From the NCBI RefSeq assembly GCF_000346465.2, contig NC_034009.1, forward strand, positions 8,589,251 through 8,653,250: a stretch of DNA of 64,000 bases. Reading direction: 5' to 3'. The first letter of the stretch is position 1, and each line of letters begins with the position of its first letter. The stretch is from Prunus persica. Taxonomy: Eukaryota; Streptophyta; Magnoliopsida; Rosales; Rosaceae. This document shows, in pieces, positions 22,915 to 34,261 of this stretch. Made by a program: the position numbers and the translations under genes. Below the pieces are notes generated by a model that was given only the letters and a program-made list of their open reading frames with translations, searched no databases and had not been told where the DNA came from.

Positions 22915-25900
22915 TGTAGAAAATATATTTCCTTGTATTTAACAGATTACACGAAGTCCTTATTTATACTAGTACAGGATATCTACTTAAGGTAGGAAAG
23001 ATTAATTGCTAGGAGGAGATTGTGAAGTTGACTTCCGTGTAGGCTAGGAAAAGAAAGCTGTGTTAACACCCCCCGCAAACTGGGCGTCCCAGGATGCACA
23101 AGTTTGGAAGACATATGCTGATAGCGTGGTTTGTGAAGGGCTTTGGTGAACAGGTCCGCAGGTTGGTCGACAGAAGGAACAAAGCAAACTGGATGACTTC
23201 CAAGAGCCACCTTTTCATAGACAAAGTGATAGTCTAACTCAATGTGATGTGTGCGGGCATGGAAAACTGGATTGGCAGCCATGTACATGGTGCTGAGATT
23301 GTCACAAAAGAGTTGGATAGGGAACCGAAGACGCACACCCAATTCATGAAGAAGAGAGCATAGCCAAGTGGTTTCGGTACAAGCATGAGAGAGTGCACGA
23401 TATTCTGACTCTGTACTAGAGCGCGAGACTGTGAGATGCTTCTTGGAACATCATGAGATGAGATTAGTTCCAAGAGTAATCATATATCCAATGGTCGACC
23501 GACGAGAATTGGGGCACCCAGCCCAATCCGCATCAGAGTAGGCGGAGAGCCGAGCGGCGGCAGTTTGAGGAGTGAAGGTGAGGCCGAGATCAATAGTGCC
23601 CTTGATGTACCTAAGTATCCGTTTGGAGGCAATAAGGTGAGAGGTACGAGGAGCACTCATGAACTGAGCAATAGTGTTGACTGCAAAAGATATGTCAGGG
23701 TGAGTAAGAGTGAGATACTATAAACTGCCAACAAGCTCGCGATACTCCATTGGGTTGGAGATGAGAGCACCATCAGAGACAGAGAGGAGAACCTTGGCAG
23801 CCAATGGAGTAGATGCGAGTTTGGAGTTGAGAAGATTGGCTTTCTGTAAAATATCATGTGCATATTTGAGTTGATTGATGTGAAGAGTACCATCTTTATG
23901 AAGAACTTGTAAACCCAAGAAATAGCTGAGTAGACCAAGGTCTTTGATGTCAAAGTGGCCACCTAAAAGAGAGATGAATTGTTGGAGGTGAGTGGAATCA
24001 CTGCCAATTACCACGATGTCATCAACATATAGAAGGAGAAATACGGTATGGGACGCCTGTTGAAAAATAAATAATGAAGTGTTAGCTTGGCTCCATGTAA
24101 AGCCCATAGAGAGAAGGAAAGTATTGAAGCGATGGAACCAAGCACGAGGTGCTTGTTTGAGGCCATAGAGTGCTTTGTGAATCTTGCAAACATAAGAAGG
24201 ACGAGTGGGATCAATAAAACCAGGGGGTTGAGCCATGTAGACATCTTCTTGAAGAAATGCATTTTTGACGTCAAGTTGACAAAGGGACCAACCACGAGAA
24301 ACTGCAAGACTAAGAACAGTGCGAATGGTGGCAGGCTTGACAACAGGACTAAAGGTTTCAGCATAGTCTATGCCCAGACGTTGATGAAAACCCTTGGCAA
24401 CTAGACGAGCTTTGTAGCATTCAATGGAGCCGTCAGAGTGACGCTGAATTTGAAAACCCCACTTGCAGCCAACCAAGTTCTGAGACGGAGAGGAAGGAAC
24501 CAAAGACCATGTATGATTTTTGAGGAGTGCATTGATCTCTTCAGTCATAGCGTCACGCCATTCAGTATGCTTAGTGGCTTGTGAAAAACAAGTAGGTTCA
24601 GTATGCTCAACAACAGTTAATAAGGCACGGGGAAGAGGATATTTGACAGTGTCGTTAGTACGAAGCTTGGGCTTTTGAATGCCATCCTAAAGGCGGGTGC
24701 GCATGTGTGGAACAGGGGCAGGAGATTACAGAGCTGCTGGAACTTGGGGTTTTTGAGCTACTGTAACCAGGGGGTTCGGAGCTGCTGGAACTAAGGAGGT
24801 CAGAGCTACTGGAACAAGGGGGTTCGGAGCTACTGAAACTGAGGCAGACGCAAGCGGAGAAAGCTATATGCGAGGGTGTCGGGAATAAGTTTAGAGCAAG
24901 GGCTAGGATAAAGCAGAAGAAGTGTCGTTGAGTGGACCCGAGGGTGCGGCGGGGTCATGGCTTGAGACTGCAACAGCTGGAAAGGTGCGCACCAGGGAGG
25001 TGCCGTGAGGTTGCGAGTCTGAGTCTGAGTTTGTGGCAGGAGTAATTGATATGGGCACAGGTGTAGAGGAGGGCAGAATTGGGTGGAATTCAATATCCAC
25101 ATACTCTGAAGAAGATGATACCTGCAAATGCTTAAATGGAAAATGCATTTCGTTAAATAAAACATGACGAGACGTGTAAACACGATCCGTGGAGGGATGT
25201 AAACAACAGTAACCTTTATGGTGATAACTGTATCCAAGGAAAACACATTCAATGGTGCGATTGGTGAGTTTATTTTCAGTATATGGTCCAAGGTAAGGGA
25301 AACAAAAACACCCAAACACTCGGAGATGAGAGTAGGAAGGAGGATGTTGGAAGAGACGATTGTATGGAGTGTCCCATTGAAGATTAGGAGTAGGTAGGAG
25401 GTTTATGAGATGGACATCAATGAGGGCAGCTTCAACCCAGAGATTGTGGGGAGTGTGAGAAGTGGTAAGGAGGGTACGGATCATGGTGGCAATATGTCTG
25501 TGTTTACGTTCAGCTAGGCCATTTTGTTGGAGAGTGTGGGGACATGAGAAACGTTGATGGATGCCTAGTTGACTGCAAAGATCAGAGAAAGCTTTATTAA
25601 CATATTCAGTGTCATTGTCACTTTGAAGGATTTGTACAGTGGTGTGAAATTGATTTTTAACCATGGCAAGAAAGGTTTGAAAGTGAGAAAAGACCTCATT
25701 TTTACGATGCATAGGATGGATCCAGGAGTAACGAGAAAATTCATCTGTAAACAAGACATAATAGCGATAACCTGTGACAGAAATGACAGGGGACATCCAT
25801 ACATCAGTGTGAATTAAATAAAAGGGAGATGGGGCAAAGGTTTTATTACTAAGAAATGACAGTTTGGTGGATTTGCTAAGTGCACAATCCTTACAAAAAG

Positions 25901-27779
25901 CATTTGAAACTTTAAAGCCTAGAGACGACTCTAAATGAGATAGCACAAATGGGATGGATGGCCAAGGCGACGATGCCAAGTAGGAGAGTGCATGGTGGTA
26001 AGGGCACGGGGGACTGTGGATGAGTGAGAGGAAAGGGAAAGTGGGTAAAGACCATCTTTAGAAGGGTCCTAAAAGAGTAATGAACCAGTACGTAAGTCAT
26101 AGATTTAATAAAAGTTAGGAGTAAAGACAAAGAAAACTAAATTATCACGAGTAAAATGGGCAACAGAAAGAAGATTAGTACGAAGAGATAGAAGACAAAA
26201 AACATTTTGAAGAGAAAATTTGTGAGAACCTAAAGGAAGAGGAAGAAAGCCAGTATGAGAGATAGAGAGAGAATCTCAATTACCAAGAAATACAGAATTA
26301 TTACTTGATATGGTTGTTGATTTTGGAGATTAGAAGGACTACCAGTCATGTGATGAGTGACACTTGTGTCAGGGTACCAAGTAGAGTTAGGTGGCTGTAT
26401 AAATTGAGCCCCAGCAAAAGAAGGAAAGGATTATGGGCCACTGTAGCGATGGGGACATGTTGAAGTAGTATGTTGATTAGTATTGCAGGTGGTGCATCAA
26501 GCAGGTCCCAAGACACCAGGAGCTGAGTTGGGTCAGGAAGAGTATTTGCTAGAAGCGGCAGATTGGGCCCAAGGAGGTTGAAAGGAAGGCCAGTTGCTTT
26601 GAGATCCAGAACTTGGAGAAAAATGAGGCAACAGTTGATTAGGCCATTGGGGCTACTGGAAGCCATTCCACGGGTTGCTCTAGGAAGATGAGAAGTTGCG
26701 CTAGCCACCATGGCCGCGACCGTGCCAGCCATCACTGCCACCACGCATGTTGCTGGAAGAGCCGCCACCACACGATGAGAAGGGAAGGAAGTATGACCGG
26801 TGGTGTAAGGAGAGGATTAGGTGACCATTAGTGCTGTGTTTTGATCAAGAGAGATTCGGGGACCTGTGCGTCAAATGCTAACAAATGAGCACGAAGATCA
26901 GCAAAGTCAGGAAGCGGAGGAAAATTGAGAATTGTAGCGACGAGCATTTTGTAATCAGGTCCTAAACCCCGAAGCACAGCAGTGACAAGTTCTTTTGGGG
27001 AGACAGGTTCATTGATGGCAGCCAGTGAATCGGCAAGGGACTTAGCATGACGAAGGTAAGCATCAATGGGTTGAGAGCCTTTTTACAAATCTATGAGTTG
27101 AAAACGAAGAGCAGATTCACTGGCCATACTGGATTGAGAGAAGTGGCGTTGGAGACACTCCCAGAGATCCCGGGCAGAGGTGCAACCGACAGTGAGAGAG
27201 AGAATGGACTTAGAGAGTGTACTGGTGATGTAGCTAACAATGAGTTGGTCTTGTTGGTACCAATGAGCATGGGCGGGATTGGTTTGGGTAAGAGTGGTGG
27301 TGGTGGTGGTGGTGATGGTTATGGGTGTTTCGGTGGTAGAGGTGGAGGTGTGGGAAGAAGGTTGTTTATGAGTGCCATCGATGAATTTCCAGAGGTCATG
27401 ACCAACTAAAAAGGGTTTGAGTTGGCGGAGCCAAAGAACATAGTTGGAGTCAGTAAGCTTGATACAATGAGAAGATTTGGGGCTTGGGAGGGAGATGGTG
27501 GATTCAGACGAAGCCATGAGGTGGACCTAAAGGAGAAGAGGATCGAATAAGGGAGAGGGAGAAAACCCTAGGTTAGGCTAATACCATGTACAAAATATAT
27601 TTCCTTGTATTTAATAGATTACACAAAGTCCCTATTTATACTAGTACATGAAATCTACTTAAGGTAGGAAATAATATAGACATGAATACAATCCGATTTA
27701 CAGCAAGAAAGGCTAATTGCTAGGAGGAGATTGTGAAGTAGACTTCCCTGTAGGCTAGGAAAAGAAAGCTGCGTTAACA
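22915..27779 (-). mobile_element. Copia-1: degenerate Ty1/copia LTR retrotransposon
   Basis: Complete structure on the minus strand. The 3' LTR is 22915-23068 and the 5' LTR 27587-27779; both begin TGTA and end TTAACA. They are flanked by a perfect 5-bp target duplication GAAGG (22910-22914 and 27780-27784). A polypurine tract (GCGGGGGG on the sense strand) abuts the 3' LTR, and a weak initiator-Met-tRNA primer site (TGGTATTAG) abuts the 5' LTR. The LTRs differ at about ten positions, and the 5' LTR has 39 extra bases, so the insertion is not recent. The coding region is broken. Confidence 0.95.
22983..27517 (-). pseudogene. Copia-1 gag-pol remnant
   Basis: Domains appear in copia order along the minus strand but in separate frames. 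Gag N-terminus is at 27517-27083 (starts MASSESTISLPSP). The nucleocapsid and protease area, about 27080-26000, is badly broken. Integrase is at 25979-24903 with HTDVW, LQSDND and NGLAERKHR carrying the three acidic residues. Reverse transcriptase is at 24548-23718 with FLQEDVYMAQPPGF and YVDDI. RNase H is split between 23660-23451 (SDADWAGCP) and 23342-22983 (CDNLS, HIELDYHFV). Stops and frameshifts separate every block, so no functional polyprotein is made. Confidence 0.93.
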
Positions 27780-27784
27780 GAAGG

Positions 27785-28212
27785 AGAGAACAAATTCTAA
27801 CAAGATAAGTATCAAGGAGAGCGTACTTTTATTAAAGGGAAAGTAATTCCAGAGCTAACTTGGATGCCATGAAAACATTCTCTAAGTTGAGTTGCTGATC
27901 GCATAGGTCAAGACCCTTATAAATATGGAGTTTAAACGCAAAATAAAAACACAAAACCTCTACACATTTCAAACATATATGTTCAAAGATTACGCAGATT
28001 TCAAGCACACTTAAAACAAAGGGTAAGATTAACTCGAAAATATCGCGCAAACATCCTTTTTGGCACTATTGTTTCTACAATCTACACACATATGAAGCTA
28101 TATTATATATTGAGTTGTGGTTTTCCCTCCCTTGTTTCAATTAGTCAATAGTCTTCTCCAAGCAAAGGGTCGCTGTTTATCCTCAGAAAATTTGTTGGTC
28201 AATTTTATTGCC
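27785..28212. other. Far flank of copia-1 and region upstream of MATH4
   Basis: The first ~20 bases continue intron 2 of MATH relic E. The rest is AT-rich and should include the promoter of plus-strand MATH4. I see no sure TATA box; TATATATTGAG near 28102 is a candidate. Confidence 0.4.
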
Positions 28213-31200
28213 ATGACTACCCTTATATTTGACCAAGATGGTAAGCCACCTTCTCTGTCTCTCTATATTTTGTGTTTTTACTCTAAACGCTACGTGATAG
28301 AAATTTTATGATTTTTTTTTCCAGGTCTTTCGAGATCACTTTCAAATTCACCACCAACTCATTACACTCTAACAATAGAGTCATTTTCGATGCTAACTGA
28401 AAATTCAGTGGATACATATGAGTCTGGGGAGTTTGATGCTGGAGGATACAAATGGTAAATCGTGTTTTCTTAATTATTTTCTTCCTTTTCACTTTTTGTG
28501 TGGATATATGATATATAATATATAATATACCTTGGATATACATAAAGCTTCCATTAAGCTTATTTTGAGGAATTCCTCTTGTGGGTTCACTGCATTCACT
28601 ACTATAAAAAACACTCTGCGCAACGAAATAAGTTTGTTGCGCAAAGTACAATTTCGTCGCACAAAACCTAAGCAACGAAATTTTGGTCTCGCGCATGATC
28701 CGTCACACAAATCTTGTGAAGATAGGGTTTGCGCGACGAAACCTAATCTTCGTCGCGCAGAGCTTTGCGCGACGAACATTAACGTCGTGCAGATCGACCT
28801 TGCGCGACGAATACTAACGTTGCGCAAATATTTGCCCAACAAAATATTTCAAATATTTTAATTTTTGTGTTTTAAATTTTTTTAATTAAAATAAACTAAT
28901 TTAATAGTTTGCGCTACGAAATATTTTGTCGTGCAAGGTTTTTGACTTTTTGTTTTATTATTTCTCTTATATTAATTTATTCAAATTTTTACTTTTTAAA
29001 TTTAATTTAATTGTATGATTTTTTTTAATTACTTTAATTTAAATTGACATATTTAAAATAAAATTACATATGAAAAATAGTGATCAAATTATCCAATATA
29101 TATATACAGTCCCGATCTCTTGGACCACAGGAGTCCAAGAGATTTGTGGTCACTCACCGTTGGATGTAAATTCAACGGTTCACTCAATCTTGAACTCCTT
29201 TTAATAATATTCAAAATGTACACATAAATTAATAAAGTACAATAATAAAATCCTAATACAAGCCTATTGTGGTGGTAGTGGCGGATGATATGTTTCGATA
29301 GCGTCCTAATCCTCAACTTTAGCCGTCAAAGTCTCGACGATTCCCTACCCAAAAAAAAATGTGGTCAAATAACAAAAAAATTGGCATAATCTCCCTAAAA
29401 TTGTTATACCACAACTCCAACCCAAACTCCAATCCTCACCCTATACTCAACCCCAAACCCCACACAAACTCAAAACTAACTCCAAAAACACATATTAATG
29501 AGAAAAAAATTTAAAATTTGGAGAGAATATACCTTTTGGCAAGATTGAGAGTGAGTGAGAATAAGAGGGAGAAGTGAGTGTGAGAGAATTAGAGAAGATA
29601 GTGAGAGAGAGATGAGAGAGTGAGTGAGAGTGAGAGATAGTGAAAGGAGACATGAGAGAGTGAGTGTGAGTGAGAGATAGTGAAGAGAGAGATGAGAGAT
29701 TAAGTGAGAGGAATGAGTGTGAGAGAAAGGGTCGGATTTGGGGAGAGGGAAAGAGAGATGAGAGGTAAGAGTAGAGAAAGACATTGAGAAAATGGTGGGG
29801 GAGTTATTTTAGTTTTAAAAACCGTATCACTTTGCGCGACGAAATATTGGTCATGCAAAGTCTTAAAAAAAATTTATAAAATAAAATAAAATTCCCGTGT
29901 CCCATTTTTGGTGCCCGCCCAAATTTTTAGAGTTTTACGCGAGGAGTTGTTGGTCGCTCAAAGTTTTGCGCAAACCAAAAATTCCCGCGTCCCTTTTTTG
30001 GTACCCGCCAAATTTTTAGAGTTTTGCGCAACGAATTGTTGGTCGGAGAGACGAAAAATTGATTCGTAGCGCAATATTTATAAAATAATTTTATTTTACC
30101 ATTTAAGATATAAATAAGGTTAAGGCAACCAAATGTGTTTTTGTCGTGCAAATAAAATAATAAAAAATAAAGAAATAATTTAGTTTAACAATATAAAATA
30201 TAAAAATAAGTAACTAAGGGTTAGGCGACGAAATATTTACATTCGTTGAGCAAAGTTTTCAAAAAATAATAAAAACATATGAAAAAACTATATCTTAAAA
30301 TTTATAATGTATAATTAAATACAAAAATTAATTGGTTTGCCCGACTCATGTTTACATCATGACGTCATGGTATTGGTTTTTGCACAACGACCCCATTTTT
30401 ATATTTTAAAAAAAATATATATATTATTATTATAAAGTTTACTGAAAATGTGACTATACTCCCTTCAAATTCATTTTTTTTAAAAACATAAAACCCACAA
30501 TAATATATTTTTCTAACAAAAACCCAATCCTAACTACATAAATATATATACTATATTCAATTTCTTAAGTGTTATACGTACAAAATAAATAAATTTAAAG
30601 CTACTTAATAAATAAATCAATAAATAATATATATACACACACACCATTCAACGATCCAACCGTCAAATTTGTTTATATATACTTTCGAGATCGTATACCT
30701 CAAAAATTGCAAAAAACAAACATTCAGAGATATAGTAATGGGACAAAACTTTTCGACGGTTATAAATAAAAAATCTCTATTTAACGGTTATTTTAACTCC
30801 GATTTTGATTATTTTTTACAACTACGCTCCTTGACCCTATATGAATACAATGATTGAATTTGATCTTCAATTTAAAATATTTACACTAGTGGATACCACA
30901 AAATCTTATGTTATATTTATCGAAAGTATAAATAAACTCTTAATTGTTAGTGAATATATTATTTTAATGGCATACGCATTCTACAAAACTAGTTTCAACG
31001 ATCTAACCGTGAAACTCGTTTGTTTATACATTCGAGATCATATACGCCAAAAATCGGAAAAAATAAACATTCAGATATCAAGTAATGTGACAAAACTTTT
31101 CAACGGTTATAAACGAAAACAAAATCTCATTTGAATCCAAAGAGTGCTAGCGTTTGGACTTTGCTTCACCCCTTTTCTTTAATTTTTCTGTTGTAACCAT

Positions 31201-32510
31201 AGTGCCAGTGTAGTTTGGATTGGTCACCAATGCCAGAGGGGGTGAAAAGTGGGAGGGAGGAGGTTGAGGAGAACGTGTAGTAAATTGTTTTTGAAAGGAG
31301 ACGTGTTTTAATCTAAAATACAATAAAACTTCTAACTCAAATTTAATGACATGACGTGTCCAACCTGGCTGCCACATTAAAAACAAAATTATGGCAAGAG
31401 TAGCATTATTGTTTTTTTTTTTTAATGTTTGTTCACTGCAGGAAACTGGTGGTGTACCCAAATGGAAACACGAAGAAGAATGTAGAAGACCACATCTCTG
31501 TCTACTTAAAAATGGCAGAAGCAAATTCACTTCAGAGTGGTTGGGAAGTATCTGTTGATTTTAGATTGTTTTTGCTTGATCAGAATAAGGGAATCTACTT
31601 GGTTCTTCAGGGTATATATTCATTATACATATCTTCTATCTCTTTAATTGGAGTTATGCATCCTTGCATTTTTCATGATCTCTTGATTTTTCTTGCTTAT
31701 CAGATGCTAATATGAACAAGATGTGCTTGCACGGGGCGATGCTCCAAGTGGGTTTTGATAGAGTAATCCCTCTGAAAGCATTTTCTGTTGCTTCCAATGG
31801 CTATCTCATTGATGATACTTGTGTTTTTGGAGCCGAGGTCTTCGTTTGCAAAGAAAGAAGAGCGGGCAAGGCAGAGTGTCTGTCAAGAATCAAAAAGGCT
31901 TTTATGAACAAGCATTGTTGGAAGATTGAGAGTTTTTCAACGTTCAAATCCCAACGCTTGCAATCTGAACTATTCACTGCAGGAGGGCAGAAATGGTGGG
32001 TATCTCTGATGATATTATTAATTAAACCTTGTTAATTATTCATCTAATTAAACTTGTTGCAGGAAGATAGAGCTCTATCCCAAGGGAGATGACCATGGAG
32101 AGAATACTCATGTTTCTGTTTACTTAAGATTAGCTAATCCAGAAAAGCTATCTCCTGTCTCCCAATTACTTATAGAGTATACTCTGCGCATCGTAAATCA
32201 ATTGGACGGGAAGGATAAGAGTCGGAAATGTAAAACATGTGGCCAAATATATATTTCTTCTTTTACTTTTGTTTTTTTTCCTCTTTCTTTTTAATTTTCT
32301 TCTCAATCCTGACTAGTCTTTTTTTGTGTGCTTGCAGCGAATCATACATGGTTCAGTGCCTCGAGTCCGTCTTGGGGTTGGCCTTGTTTCATTAAATGGG
32401 ACAGTTTCAAAATGTTAGACAACGGTTATTTGGTGAAGAATACTTGCTTGGTCGAGGCCGAGGTCACTGTCCATGGAATTGCTAAAGCATTAGAGCCAAC
32501 TGACGATTAA
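28213..32510 (+). CDS. MATH4: two-MATH-domain protein with a 3-kb TE-filled intron
   Basis: The only apparently intact plus-strand MATH copy. Exons: 28213-28240, 28325-28454, 31442-31611, 31704-31995, 32063-32229 and 32338-32510. Every junction is GT-AG and the frame is continuous for 319 aa, starting [10 protein letters not shown] and ending [16 protein letters not shown] domain 1 covers about residues 12-160 and domain 2 about 180-315 ([31 protein letters not shown]). Exon 4 carries the two-codon-longer form shared with MATH6. Intron 2 is 2987 bases instead of about 100 and contains a CACTA-like array, GA-rich DNA and direct repeats. Whether it is still spliced correctly cannot be known from sequence alone. 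Confidence 0.8.
29106..29220. mobile_element. Partial MITE, same family as 54159-54340
   Basis: CAGTCCCGATCTCTTGGACC starts a stretch that closely matches one arm of the MITE in MATH6 intron 1, including GTCCAAGAGATTTGTGGTCA and the CACCGTTGG-ACGGTTCACTCA block. The opposite inverted arm is not found, so this copy is truncated. Confidence 0.7.
29540..29790. repeat. GA-rich low-complexity tract
   Basis: Irregular (GAGAGTGA)n-type repeats inside MATH4 intron 2. The minus-strand S/L/H-rich frame (29784-29476) is an artefact of composition. Confidence 0.85.
30647..31130. repeat. Pair of ~130-bp direct repeats in MATH4 intron 2
   Basis: 30647-30780 and 30997-31130 share TTCAACGATC-AACCGT, ACATTCAGA and GACAAAACTTTTC-ACGGTTATAAA in the same order and orientation, about 350 bases apart. 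They probably belong to the same transposon debris that fills the intron; no family could be named. Confidence 0.75.
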
Positions 32511-34255
32511 AATACACCTGGTATGAAAGATCTGGAGATTGGAAGATGAAGAAGATGTGGGGCAATTGGAGGAAGAACGCAAACCCGAAGATTGGAAAAG
32601 GTATTGTAATGAGGGACTTTGTTGTGAATTATGTAGGTTGTACTGCAAATTAGTAAAATACGTAGATACTCAAGACTTGTACAAAAGAATGACTGCAATA
32701 AAAATAATTTAATTTAATTTAAAATTTTTTTTTTAATAAAAGAAGTTTGCATTTTGTTATTGAATAAAAAAAAAAGGGTTAATTGATGATTTGCCCCTGA
32801 TTTTGTAGGTAACTTTCAATTTACCTATTTACATTTTTTTTTAAAGAAAATTAAGGACCCCAATTAACTTTTATTGTCAATATCCCCCACCGTCAATTTT
32901 TCTGTTTGTCCTTGCCATTATTTGCCTAAACAATAGCTTTTGTGTTTTCCAGCACATTCAGACCTAGGATTGGTCCAGTATTTGGAATAGATAAATGAGG
33001 AGGATTCAGATCGAGATCTCCTATGCCACTGGTATGGCCTTGATACCAAGTTGACGTTCTCACAGGCATTCCAAAGACTGTGAGATCAGGTTGGTCCCCT
33101 TCGGACTGCCTTTCTCTCATATTGGGGAAGCTATTATGCGAACGCAATCTTCCTCTAGGCTCTGGATAGCCTTGGTGTTATTATCCAACTTCTCTAACAT
33201 TTTGACCATTAGTTGTTCCATTAGAGTCAGTTCAAGCTGCATTGCTTGAACATCTTTATCTTCAATTTCCACAGCGGCAGCATTGCTTTTATGAGGAGGA
33301 TCCATCCCATATAGATTTTCCTGCGAGTTTTATTGACCATACAAGTGATCCCATTAGGCGTGCCAAAAATATATTCGTCATGTTTTGAACATTGTGATGC
33401 CCCTGGCCACTAGTAGACTGTACTTTAGCAACTAGCGGTTACTTGTTGGTGAAGGAAGTGAAATGAGAGAGATCCGAGCCCTGAAGTGGGCTCAAAAGCT
33501 GCTCTCTGGTGAATTGCGATAGGCATGCCACTACTAGTGATACTGCTAGAAAAAGGGGGTAGAGTGGTGATAATGTTGTGAATGTATTGCATTCATGTGA
33601 TCTTAACCTCTAACCAAAGCCACTGTTCTCTAAAGAGGGGAATCTGGCTTTAGATAGGTTCTTTTCTATACCTCAATGAAGAGGACTTCAATATTTCACT
33701 TGTTATGGAATAAAAACAGGATGAATGATGATTTTAGACTGTCATTGGACAGAAAGTAAAATAACATATCTTGAATGAGAAGTGTCCGATGGACACAGTA
33801 CAATTGTTGGAAAGTAAATATACAAGTCCAAAGGGACTGCAATGAACTTAAATAAAGTAAAGAAATGTCCAAATAAAGCCAAGAAAAGCCTTATCGGACA
33901 GAAACAAACCTTATTTGACAAAACTGCAATCTACTTGAGACAATGCAGTAAGTATGGTCGCACGGCGATACTCTTTAAATATAATATAATTAAATAGTAT
34001 GGCCGCGCGGCTGTACTGTTTAATTATATTATATTTAAACAGTATAGCCGTGCGGCTATACTATTTATTGAAAAACAATTGAAAACTGAAGTATAGCCGC
34101 TCGGCGATTCTTTAATCATGCAAGTAATAAATAATGTTACCAAGAAGGTTGGAAGCAATGCTTTCATTCATATTCACACAAGCCAAGAACAGAATTTTAG
34201 CACTATGTGCAACAACATTACACCTGCCTGCCTGAATTAAACATATGATAGAATT
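32511..34255. other. 3' flank of MATH4 and spacer with retroelement debris
   Basis: 32520-32705 is the MATH4 3' flank shared with the relic at 21960-22130. At 32926-33305 two overlapping minus-strand frames look like a retroelement leader and gag start (MDPPHKSNAAAVEIEDKD, with a Q/L/E-rich helix), but no pol follows. The rest is unassigned. A set of palindromic 22-mers lies at 33951-34111. Confidence 0.45.
33951..34111. repeat. Four palindromic GC-rich 22-mers at ~45-bp spacing
   Basis: Units at 33951-33972, 33996-34017, 34041-34062 and 34090-34111 follow AGTATRGYCGNNCGGCNRTWCT and are near-palindromes. The AT spacers between units 1-2 and 2-3 are themselves inverted complements (ATATAATATAATTAAA versus TTTAATTATATTATAT). 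Each unit, and the first three together, could fold into hairpins. Origin unknown; possibly the core of a MITE. Confidence 0.85.
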
Positions 34256-34261
34256 AAGCAG

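Larger units (their letters stand above)
28597..30400. mobile_element. CACTA-like element (5' end and subterminal arrays)
   Basis: Starts CACTACTATAAAAAAC at 28597, a CACTA-type terminus. A dense array of CGCGACGAA and its complement TTCGTCGCG, in both orientations, follows to about 28830. Diverged copies reappear near 28915, 29835, 29940, 30020, 30135, 30225 and 30380. Short subterminal repeats in both orientations are typical of CACTA (En/Spm) elements. No transposase frame is present and I did not find the matching ...TAGTG end, so the right limit is uncertain. Confidence 0.6.

Noticed and set aside
28489..28861. Overlapping frames rich in Arg, Cys and Thr on both strands
   Set aside because: Generated by the palindromic CGCGACGAA array of the CACTA-like element.
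33951..34111. Regularly spaced palindromic repeats as a CRISPR array
   Set aside because: Plant nuclear context; the spacers are complementary to each other rather than unique, and no cas genes exist.
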